A stretch of 25,437 nucleotides of DNA from Acanthaster planci (taxonomy: Eukaryota > Echinodermata > Asteroidea > Valvatida > Acanthasteridae): the NCBI RefSeq assembly GCF_001949145.1, contig NW_019091418.1, positions 1,475,410 through 1,500,846 on the forward strand, read 5' to 3'. The notes beneath the pieces are model-generated. The model was given only the letters and a program-made list of their open reading frames with translations. It made no database searches and was not told where the DNA came from. Below are positions 1 to 9,140 of this stretch, piece by piece (the stretch's first letter is position 1; the number at the start of each line of letters is the position of its first letter). A program made the translations under genes and the position numbers.

Positions 1-388
1 GTGTTTTACCACGGTGATTCGTCGTCGTCACAGTTCAGACGGTAAGCTACTGGTGGGCAGCGTTCTCAGAAATATTTTCAGTGAATAAATTTGGGGTTCA
101 CCGTTGAACAGAAACCCCCCAAAGTGAATAGTGTCTTTCTGTTATGATATCACAACAAGGCCCTCATTGTCAGGAAAAGTATGGCTTTTTTTTCGTAAGG
201 GTGCCCTTTTTATTGAGTGCAGGTACGAATCCATTTGCCACTTTTATGAGTCTAACTCTAAAGGTCGAAAGACCCCTAAAAAGACCTGAAGATTAACTGG
301 CTTCACCAACAGTAACAACTACATGTAGTACCCCCTAACAAATTTTTCCGAACCCCCCCCGTAACAACATCCTGGATCCGTCCCTGGA
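1..388. mobile_element. End of a DNA-transposon-like repeat, truncated by the window edge
   Basis: The right boundary near 365-388 reads, on the minus strand, CAGGGACGGATCCAGGAT followed shortly by a run of G (the + strand C-run at about 352-359). This terminal layout, CAGNGRCGGATCCAGG followed by a G-rich tract, resembles the ends of many non-autonomous hAT-like elements in marine invertebrates; I give that family from memory and could not compare it. No matching opposite end is visible, so the element probably continues to the left of the window. The interior has no open frame of note. Related GGATCC/G-run starts occur at 1374 and 2164 inside the LINE. The boundary and the superfamily are uncertain. 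Confidence 0.35.
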
Positions 389-1373
389 GTGTAACCCAAG
401 AGAGATGTCAGATAGTTTTCTCACATATAAAAGGAGAAAGGTTGCACAAAATATGTTACCTATGATTTCCATCTTGGAACCATTATACAGACGATGGACA
501 CAAGATGTGCATGGTTCTCTGTAGGAGAGTCAAGGAAGCACCAACAAGGGATTGCATTGATGGTATCGAAAGGAGATTTCCAGTAATGCCATCAGCTGCA
601 CTCGTATCTCAGCCAGTCCATCATGTTAGTTTCTGTCCCAACTTCAGCCCACGGTAACGTGGACGTTTAGGAGTTGGGAGCAGCTTGATGCCATCATAGC
701 AAAAGCCCCTAGAAAGACATACTCGTAGTAGGCCTATAAGGAGACTGGAAATGCCCAGATAAGTCCAGGCGCATACGAGAACTAGGCAGGGACAACCGGA
801 CCAACAACAGAGGCCCCGGGTTGCTAGGGTTTGCCAAGAGTCAATGCCTTACTATGGCTACACACTCCCAACCTCACATACTGCCTAAACACTGCTGCAG
901 AGCACTCACCCAAGAGGAAAGTCCACGACCAGATTGATTTTGTCGTGTTTTGGTAACGGATGGAATCCAGCGCCAACAAGACGAACAAAAGAACATTGCC
1001 AGGCGCCGACATCGACTGCGATCATGATCATGCGCCAGCTACCTTCAAGCTGAAGCTGAATGTCGAGCGCTGCTCCAAGACCCCCTCTTATCCGCTGTGA
1101 CCCTAAAGGACCTAGCAATCGCCGAGGTGTTCCAGGCTTAAGCTGGCGGAAAGTTCACAGCCCTAAACTTGCTCAACAGCGTAGTAGATACTCTTGCCAA
1201 TGACATCAAAGAATTGCATCTTACAACAGCTGAAGGGCTATCGGGGAGGACGTGAAAGAACAATCCCTGGTTGGGTCAACCCGGGGTCTGGAACCTATGC
1301 TACAAGAGACGAGACCTGAGGGGACAGAAGCACACAAATGATGAAGCCGTGCAGGGCGCAGTATCAGCAGGTG

Positions 1374-1593
1374 TCAGTGGCGCATCCAGGATTTGTTGGT
1401 GGGGGTGGGGCTCGGACGGGAAAGCTGCTCAAGCTCCTACCCATCGGTTGCGCCACAGGGGGCTGGGATGTACGGCTAAGTCTGAGCTTGTTTCAGATGT
1501 GCATATTGTATCCTTGCTTTTCAGAAAGTTTAAAAGAGACACCCTCCCGGTGGGGGGCTTAAGTTCCCCATCCCCAATGCCCTTCTTTTTATG
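1374..1593 (+). mobile_element. Short insertion inside the LINE, flanked by a 7-bp direct repeat
   Basis: The heptamer GCAGGTG occurs at 1367-1373 and again at 1594-1600. LINE-like coding (…QYQQV) runs up to the first copy and LINE-like coding (HKEVRMKM…) resumes straight after the second. The 220 bp between them therefore looks like an insertion with a target-site duplication, which would extend to 8 bp with one mismatch (GCAGGTGT / GCAGGTGC). The left end reads CAGTGGCGCATCCAGGAT followed by a G-rich tract, the same terminal style as the repeat at the left edge. The right end does not mirror it, so one terminal inverted repeat is degraded or the element is truncated. There is no coding capacity. 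The hAT-like assignment rests on the 8-bp repeat size and the terminal motif. Confidence 0.65.
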
Positions 1594-2163
1594 GCAGGTG
1601 CATAAAGAGGTCAGAATGAAGATGAGGGCAGCCAAAAAGGAGCTTCCATCGACGATAAAGATGGTAAGCTAACGACAGATAGTGATTAAGACAGTAATAG
1701 AGACCCGAAGAGGTGGAAGGAGTGTATCAATGGCCTGTCCAACTACGAACTCCATCCAGACGCATCCATACTGCAAATCAACAAGACCCCACTCCAGAAA
1801 GCGACGACAATCTGTTGGTACTGCAGGAAGAGGTAGAAGCAGCAGTACGAAGTCTGAAAGTAGGCAAATCAGTTAGAGTGGACAATATCCCCTCTGAACT
1901 GATGGGAAACGGGGTGAGGGAACAGTAAAGGGCCTAGTAGTTCTCCGCATTAAGATCTCGCAACAGAAGAAATGGCAAAAAAGTCTACCCAATCATTAGT
2001 AATACCCTTACGAAAGAAGGGCAACGTCAGGCAGTGCCAAAACAACAGGGCCATAAGCCTGATGAGCCAGTAAGGTGATGCTGTGTGTTATCCTGGGTCG
2101 ATTGAAAACGAAGGCATACTGCTACATGTACTGTCTAACAGCTGGTTTCAGAGCAGGGCGGAC

Positions 2164-2301
2164 GTGACGGATCCCGACGAGGCAAGGGGGCCATGACCGC
2201 CCCTCCCCCACAAAAAAGAACCCGGGGGTAGTAAGGCAAGGAAAATCTGTCGGTCTGTTTCATTTCCTATCCTTCAAAATGCATGTGTAAAAGTCCCCAA
2301 A
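2164..2301 (+). mobile_element. Second short insertion in the LINE, GGATCC/G-run type end
   Basis: LINE reverse-transcriptase similarity stops after GFRAGR (2144-2161) and resumes at about 2302, where a segment like the missing EQxFNC…II region begins. The roughly 140 bp between them has no LINE similarity. It starts with GACGGATCCCGACGAGG, then a G-run and a C-rich tract, resembling the ends at 388 and 1374. No target-site duplication could be recognised, so both boundaries are approximate. Confidence 0.45.
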
Positions 2302-3430
2302 ATGCAGCTTCTTTAACTGTATAGGCATCATCGAAAAATAACTACAGAACCAAGAACCACAACGTGACCTCTCCCACAACGTTAAGGCTTCAAGAAGGCC
2401 TTCGACAAGAGTTTGGCATGACGGCCAGATGATTGCCCTCAGAGGCTTCAACGTCGAGGAATTCCTTGTTCCAGTCATCCAGGCCCTCCACGAACACTTT
2501 AGCAACGCAGGTCTGAAGAGTCAACTCAGAGAATTCTTCTAGACAACCGTCTTCGTCACACATGCAGGGGGTACTTATCTCTCCCGTTCTCCTTAATGTC
2601 TTCCTGAAGACAATCATGCAAGAGACCTCCATGACTACCACACCTCCATTCTCATTAGTGGTAGCCCCGTCTACCAACCCAGGCCCTTTGTTGTGAAGAC
2701 GACATGGACCTGATTTGGGCAGCATCAAAGAAATGAAATACCTGACGAACAAACTGAACGCAAACGCCAGCGGTTGTGGCATGGAAGTCAGCACGAAGAA
2801 GTCTAACGTCACGGTATACAAACAGAAACAAGCCATGTAGCAACATTACTATGAACGGTGAGCCGTAAGTGTCCAGCTGCAAATACTTTGGAGTGACCCT
2901 GTCAAAGAATGTCACCTGCACTTCATGGCGAGACTCAACAGAATGTGAAAGAGCAACATTGGTTTCTCCCTCTAAGTACAGGCTCATCAAATCTCTACAG
3001 TGATCTCCACCCTATGGGGGTGCGAGTCATGGACACTGGTGGCATGCAGAGACAGAAAGCCGAACTCAAGCGTTTCAGACGAAATACCTAAAGACCTGTT
3101 TTGCATCTCCCACTTAGTCACAAGACCAGTGAGTACCTGCAGAGCAAAGCCTTGTTGGTCCCCATGAACATGTCCTCGCCAACGTCAAGCGACGGAAGCT
3201 GACGTGGTTCAGCCACGTCACGCCGCAAGACAGCCTCTGCAAGATGTATAATAATATATCCAGGGCACCGTCGCGGAAGGACGCAGGCGGGGCGGCAACA
3301 GAATACCTAGTCAGATAATGTGAAAGAATGGACGGGCATGATCAGGTCAGACCTCTTGGTGCAGGCAGCAGACAGACCAGCATGGAGGAGGACTCCAGCT
3401 TCTTTTTCCCTCAGGTCCTTCGAAAGCTGA

Positions 3431-5550
3431 TGTCTAGGGCCTGAAAGTGAGAGGACTTTATAGGTCTCTGAATGTTTTAAATCTGGCTTCTAGACAAAAC
3501 TGTGTTCAGTCCGGCTGCATTTGCTATACGCAATAATGAAGTTCCCAGCGCTTTGCACAATCGCCCTTGATGTAACATTCTATGTGGGCACAATTCAATA
3601 GAAACGGATGTGAAATTCGTACTTGTGTGAAATCCACTTTAAATTCTTCTTCCATAGACTGCCACTGAGCCTCACATGCATGAGTGTCAGTTGCTTGCAT
3701 TGTTCTGTGTACTAGCTCATTGAATTTTCCCCTTCCTAACCGTTCATGGGTTTTCACAGAGTAGAAATTGTATACAACAAACGGACCACGCGACGCCTGT
3801 CTGGATCTTGACGTCTAGTGAAATGTGGACCCAACATTGGGGTCGGTGCGGTGTTCAAATGGTTTTACCCTGCGGTTTCCTTCTGTGCTTTAGTACTGGG
3901 CACGCATCAACGCTGCATCCCGCAGAGATTGGGATTAACGGGTTACAGTTAGCTATCCACCAATGGATTATCTGAACTCCTTCCCGTAAAATCTCATTAT
4001 CGACTCACTTTGTGATAGCTCATTCATCACCCAAGTTCCTCTTACATGAGAATCTGTAACTTACGCTGGGAAAAAAGGACCTTCTGCTTACTGGTCTAGT
4101 GCCGAGTGAGCTTGTGAATTCTTTTTTAGCGAGAGTTTCCGGACAACACCGAGTATATATAGTGTTATGAATCAAGATATATCGGTGTAGTACATCTGCT
4201 TTTGACAGGCATGTGTGTTACAGCCAGCTAGCTGAAGTCAATACTCTAGCCGGGACGCGGCCCAAATATTGCACTGTCTTGCTAGGGCTACGGGAAGGGA
4301 AAGAACTAGCCACAGTGTGGAACTTAACTCCACGGCACGGCCTCACGCATTCAGTCTTTTCTCGCACAGGTAGATCGATTTCACGGGAGGGAACGCCAGT
4401 GACGTTCCCTGCCTCCTCTACCCATGGTCTTGGATGATAGCCATGAATTAGGCACAGTTTCAAACAGTAATCTCACTGCAACAGTCGTACTTCGTGCCAT
4501 TTCCCATGTTCATGAAATTCTAGTCCTTTACTAAAGACAGTTTTAAGATGAGTAGTTATTTCTATCACCTAGTTTTCACTTGCGTGGAATATGAACAAGA
4601 AATATGACCTTGACTCCTCTATGAAAGATATCCTACCCTAAGATATCAACGCAATATTCCTCTCAATATCCTGTATCACGCAGAGAAGGCGGAAATCACC
4701 ATGACACCAAACCCAATACGTGCACTTCTTAGAATTATCTTTTTCCACACATTGGCGAGAGAAATCCGAGTGTCGTTCCGATTCTGTACGTGCATTACGT
4801 GGTAAAGAATAGGAGGTATATAATTTTTAAAAATGAAAACGAAAAATATGTAAATATTATAATAAAATTTCCAGTCGATGTGTAATTAATCTCATTTTAA
4901 TTGCTCATGTGTACTGTCGTTATATTTGGTATACGCACACCAACACTTCCGGTGAGTGTGGGGCGATAGGGCAGGGTGGTAGTCAGTCCCCCTTGATATA
5001 TTCTAGGATGTCTCAGTCTTGCTGGTATTACCTGTTATTGTATTAGTGAAGTGTATTTTTTTTAATCGAAACAGAAGCCAAAAGAGTTAACTGCGAAATT
5101 TACAGTAAGTATGTTAACCCTGAAATTCTGTCTATTTGGGTTTTAATTTGTGTTCATGATTGAAATGTAACTTTGTTTTGTGTTAAGCTTGGTCTGTTGT
5201 TTAGTAACCATGAAGACATATGTAATTGAAGTATGCTGTCATTTACGAATATACCAAACATAGAATACCGTTTACGAAAAGGGCTACTCTTCAACTGTTG
5301 ATTAAAATTTGATACAGCATTCATTTTCTAAAAATGTTTATCACGGTAGGCCTTAAAGGCATGTTGAAATTGTGTTCATCGTTTTGTGGAACGGTCACAG
5401 AACTAGCGCATTGATACGTCTGTAATTACTTTAAATAAGAAATGGGAAGCTCTTCTTCATCTGATCGAGGAAATCACATTTAAACATGAATTTATCACCA
5501 CAAAGAACATTTCTTTTCTGCGGAAGTGAACAAGAAAGGTCAAATCTCGA
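3431..5550. other. Non-coding stretch, no gene seen
   Basis: No convincing exon or repeat family was recognised here. The block 4200-4450 is richer in G+C and CpG than its surroundings and is open on both strands (about 75-80 codons each), which is expected when stop codons are scarce for compositional reasons. It contains an 8-bp inverted repeat, AGGGAACG (4388-4395) against CGTTCCCT (4403-4410), with a 7-nt loop. The part 4800-5500 is very AT-rich. A donor-like CCG|GTGAGT at 4950-4960 lacks a credible upstream acceptor. Confidence 0.5.
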
Positions 5551-5559
5551 ATTCGTTTG

Positions 5560-5715
5560 TGCGTGATGTCACGTCTGTCCAATCAACACGTACGTTATGT
5601 GCTATGTTTACACAACGCGTACGGCACGTTAGCTTACTGCACATGCATAAATGTGACATACAGGTCGTGCATTAGATCGCTACATAAAAATACAGCATTT
5701 CGTTCAGCACGCTCG
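5560..5715 (+). promoter_or_regulatory. Candidate promoter upstream of the exon with ATG 5908
   Basis: The stretch is denser in CpG than most of the window. It carries a CRE-like TGATGTCACG followed within 10 bp by a CCAAT box (around 5579-5583, in GTCCAATCAAC), several ACGT/ACGCGT words, and a TATA-like CATAAAAATA at 5683-5692. About 20 bp further on, TTCAGC (around 5703-5708) resembles an initiator. The spacing suits a + strand start near 5705. The elements are short and individually common, so their combination is suggestive rather than conclusive. Confidence 0.3.
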
Positions 5716-5907
5716 CTTGCAATATTCCTGGAGTTTGCGAAGCGTTGCTTGGACAAATGTAGCAAAATTCACCAAAGGATTCGCCCACTATGAGCAGGAC
5801 CAAGACATCACCTTCAAGCTGTGGGATTCCAGGATGATTTGCTGGAAGGGAACGGGTGTTTGCTGTGTGAAACTGCCATTGACGGGACAGCGAGTTGTGA
5901 GCGAGAA

Positions 5908-5987
5908 ATGAACAGCGTGTCGCCGCAGTGTACGGGGCCGCCCCGGCCCGCAGCAGGTGCTGTGTCTGTCTTGGTAGCGACTTACAG
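5908..5987 (+). CDS. Candidate first coding exon, unidentified protein (partial)
   Basis: ATG at 5908 has a purine at -3 (G). It opens a GC-rich frame starting MNSVSPQCTGPPRP that stays open to TACAG|GTAAACG, a good splice donor after 5987; without splicing the frame meets TAA at 5989. The coding part is 80 nt and ends in phase 2. The same frame is open upstream to a TGA at 5791-5793, so the true start could be different or the exon could be internal. Upstream ATGs at 5790 and 5834 open short frames, so 5908 would not be the first start codon in a transcript beginning near 5705. The proline/alanine-rich peptide matches nothing I recognise. The local base composition differs clearly from the AT-rich intron-like sequence that follows. 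The block could also be purely 5' UTR. Confidence 0.28.
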
Positions 5988-6327
5988 GTAAACGAGAATC
6001 AAGAGATGCCGTTTGCTATGGTCAAGTCTGGCTGGCAAAGGGAAACCCAGTGGAATTATGCCTTGAGATCCCCATGGTACTTTGGTCGGGCAAACAGTTT
6101 TCGTTGAGGAGATAAGTTGGAATTAACGCAAAAATTGTGGGACTTCCAGTGCGCCGTGTACGGAGACGACTTGCAAAGCCAAAATCAACTTCAAGTTACA
6201 CGTAGTCCCTATAGGTCCCGTATCCACACACAGGGATTTGAGGATTGTAAGCATCTGAAACTGCAGTTTTGTGACACATTTTACTCTTCTGTTGAAAGCT
6301 TGTGAGAAAGTAGTCATAAATTTTTGA

Positions 6328-6357
6328 TAAATGGCCTCCCTTATGGGAGGCCATTTA
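6328..6357. repeat. Perfect short hairpin, 13-bp stem and 4-nt loop
   Basis: TAAATGGCCTCCC (6328-6340), loop TTAT, then its exact reverse complement (6345-6357), followed by a few T residues. The layout looks like a bacterial intrinsic terminator, but in this animal-like context that reading is unlikely. It is shorter than a microRNA precursor and differs from the histone 3' stem-loop. Its function is unknown. Confidence 0.7.
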
Positions 6358-9029
6358 TTTCTGTTATCTGAGTTTGTGTATTAGGGAGAAAAGTGCTTAA
6401 AATTCTTAAGGATTTTTGAGACATCACCAACAGTTTAGTGTTTTTACCCCATGTTGATATTGAGATTATTGTACGGTGACTTAATTTTGGGTCATATTGT
6501 TGAGGATAAGTAAATTTTTTAACTTGGCACTCTCAGGTCAGTTTTTTTCCGTGTGTGTAGGGACAGCTACTGATTACTGATCAAGGGCAGAAAAATGTAT
6601 ATGGGATTTTTTCACATAAACTGATGCAAAATAGTGTGTCAGATGGATGTGCTTATTTCAGTTTGGGAATTTAAAATTGGAACTACTGTATTAGGATGAG
6701 TATATAATTTGGTATATTATTGTTTCTGAACTAAATTATATGGCTCATTGAAATGAAATGCATGTGAAGGTGGAGAACTTCTAAGTAACTTGTTGATAAT
6801 TTTACTCATGGTTAAAAAATATTTAATTCGTATATATTTCTTTTTAAAAAGATTTTCATGAAATGCTGAAAAGTGAGACTTAACAGTAAAACGTCATTTG
6901 CCTCAAAGATTGTGCTAGGATATAGACCTCAGGCTAACTTTTAAGTTTTGTATAAGTTCAGGTACTAGGTCGAGTCAGCAAATAGTTTGTCGCTTTCAAT
7001 TTTTTAAATGTACTGTGATATTAAACTTATTTCCAGAGTATTTAAAGTTCCTTGTGAAAATTTATACAATTGGTTACCATAGTTAAAGACAATAATGTGT
7101 ATTAAGCGTTTGAGGTTAATTTCACGGTCACAAACATGTTTGCAGCATTTTAAAAGGACCATTAGGGAAGGTGGAACTACAACGTTTGCACGGAGACATT
7201 CATCATTAGGTTGTCGATTGCTTTGACACAGGGTTCCAGGTTACTGTCACCATTAAAGCTGAGTGGCAAACACCTACTGAAAAAAAGGTTATAATCCTGA
7301 GCTTTCAGAGAAAATCCTGTGCGAATCCTGAGAAAAAATTGTATAAGAGCACTACACAAAAAAGGAAGTGGCTTCCAAACTTTGCATGCATGAACCGGTA
7401 TGTACTGTTACATGTACAGCTGAAAGTTTGGTAGTCATGGAAATTTGCAAATTTGAACCCCACTCACATAAATAGAAGAAGCCCACTTTCTACTTTTAAC
7501 TGTGTTCCAATACTATATGTTTTTACAACTTGCTAAATTGCAAATATTTCAACCTGCTTTTCATCTTTCAACAATGTAAAGTCCTTTCCTCCTTGGGCAC
7601 TCAGGGTGTATGCCTTTTGGTTTGTGGATAACAAACGTGGCATTTTCATATCGAGAAAGTTGTATTCACCCAAAGCCCATTTGATCCATCGCACTTTCTA
7701 CGTCCCTTCATCTCACAGTGTAATGAGTATGCTTGTAATACCTTTTCAAAACCCCGGATGAGTACTTTGGAACTGTGGAAAAACTCTTGATCCCATCATC
7801 TAAGCATTTCTGCTTGGAATCTTGCTAATTATTACTCCAAACCTGTTCCATGCCAAAAAAACAGTGGCACATTCTCTGTACTTGCTGGGGCATTTTCAAC
7901 CCATTTAAAGATACAGAACTCTACTGTCTACAGTCCTTCAACATCTGGAACTGCTTGAGAAAATTATCAGGATCAGAGAGGGTGACTTGGGTTGAGACTT
8001 TTGAACACAATTTTTATTCGTCAGAAATTGGTAGCTATGGTAACTTGTTGATCATTGAGACAACAGCAGCATTCTGTAGTTGGATGTATTGTAGAAAATT
8101 TGTTGCACCCAGCAAATCTACAGTACAGGAGGGACAGCTAGATATGCCAAAAAGCCATGCTCCAAAATCAAAGTTTTTTAACTTAAAGTGTGTTTGATTC
8201 AGCTGGGTAAAAAATGCTACTTTTAAAAAAGCTGATTAGTGTACAAACATTACACATGTATGTTTGTAATGTTTTTTTACCTGAGACAAGTATACAATAC
8301 AGGCTGTACATTTTGCCGTATTTGGAATCACATATCAACTTGTTTTCATCTTCAGATGATTTTAAAGAAAATGAGATGCTTGTATTTCCATGCCCTTTGT
8401 ATTGTGAAACAGTTCATCAAAGCTGTCTAAATGTGACATTGACTAATCTCACCAAAGCACCATAATCTGCGTTACCATAGAACTGTCTTCGTTGGAATGC
8501 CGTTCTCCAAATTCTTTGGTAGTTAAAGACTTTTGTGCACTTCCTTGGGAGAGTTACTGGTTGGAAACAACAGGGTAAAACTTTTTTCAGAAGCTTAAGT
8601 GTGTTCCACAAATTTTGCCAACCACGGCTTGAAATATTTGCCTGCTACATAAATGAAAGGTTCCAGTGAATATACTGCAATGAAATCTTTTGAATCTACG
8701 GGTGGAAGGCCCTGTGCATCTCAAAAGGTCACTGTAGAAACCTCTTCATCACTGACTAGACATACAACTCTGGAATCTCTCACTGGAATCTGTTGTGGCC
8801 TGGTCGTTTCAACATGGGATCACAGCACTGGGGGGGGGGGTTAAAGGCAAATAAGAAATCTGCGGTCTATTAAACTAAGTGTGTACTAGCACACATACAT
8901 GTACCTAACAATGTTGCTGCTTACAAGTACATGTAGTATTACTCTTGCTCATAAAGCCACAAGACAAATTGTTTCAGATGTCTACAAACATCAGGCTTGT
9001 TTCCTCGTGGGTCCCTTTAATATTCTTGG

Positions 9030-9140
9030 GTGGAGAGAGGCAAGTAGGGGTAAAAGTAACTTGCCCAAGGTCACAACATGTTACCAGCAGCTGGATTTGA
9101 ACCCCCCTCACCCCTGTGAATGAGGATCCCAGCTATTTTA
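9030..9140 (-). repeat. tRNA-derived SINE fragment (MIR/CORE- or Deu-SINE-like)
   Basis: On the minus strand GGTTCAAATCC (9103-9093) matches the RNA polymerase III B-box consensus GGTTCRANNCC exactly. About 15 nt further on comes TTGTGACCTTGGGCAAGTTA (+ strand 9057-9076), the conserved post-tRNA core seen in MIR-type and related deuterostome SINEs. An A box is not clear: TAGCTGGGATCC, about 30 nt before the B box, is at best a degraded version. Further + strand flanks (9010-9050 and 9105-9140) have no clear matches, so the element ends are approximate. It is an old, probably inactive copy. The family name is from memory and the subfamily is open. Confidence 0.6.

Larger units (their letters stand above)
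450..3430 (+). pseudogene. Degenerate non-LTR retrotransposon (LINE) ORF2: APE endonuclease, reverse transcriptase and C-terminal segment
   Basis: No single frame is intact, but LINE signatures appear in order in shifting + frames. HQQGIALMVSK (539-571) and HDQIDFVV (924-947) are endonuclease segments. GADIDCDHDHA (1002-1034) corresponds to the catalytic SDH region, with the serine replaced. EEVEAAVRSLKVGKS (1827-1871) opens the reverse transcriptase. KVMLCVILGRLKTKA (2072-2116) and GFRAGR (2144-2161) follow. FKKAFD (2389-2406) is motif A. LISPVLLNVFLKTIMQET (2574-2627) is the motif B region. At 2698-2703 the two aspartates of the F/YxDD box survive, but the residues before them are lost to a frameshift. 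CKYFGVTLSKNVTC (2878-2919), KLTWFSHVTPQDSL (3193-3234) and NVKEWTG (from 3317) mark the C-terminal part, ending at a TGA at 3428-3430. Numerous stops and frameshifts mean it is dead. It resembles RTE-like elements and their relatives, but the clade is not certain. The minus-strand open frames over this interval are shadows. Two later insertions split it. Confidence 0.88.

Noticed and set aside
2260-2990. Minus-strand open frames of 81, 148 and 111 codons
   Set aside because: They lie antisense to the decayed LINE reverse transcriptase, whose + strand motifs explain the sequence. They have no domain of their own.
4213-4463. Opposed frames of 74 (+) and 81 (-) codons in a GC-richer patch
   Set aside because: Both strands being open over the same interval points to base composition. 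No domain or splice sites were found.
6328-6357. Intrinsic transcription terminator
   Set aside because: Shape and trailing T residues fit, but the window has no prokaryotic genes and shows eukaryotic features.
7850-8197. + strand frame of 115 codons starting MPKKQWHILCTC
   Set aside because: No recognised domain and no splice context or start-site support. The length is compatible with chance, and flanking sequence has the same composition.
9093-9103. Intact tRNA gene
   Set aside because: Only the B box is well preserved. No cloverleaf, anticodon arm or clear A box could be drawn, and the downstream core is SINE-like.
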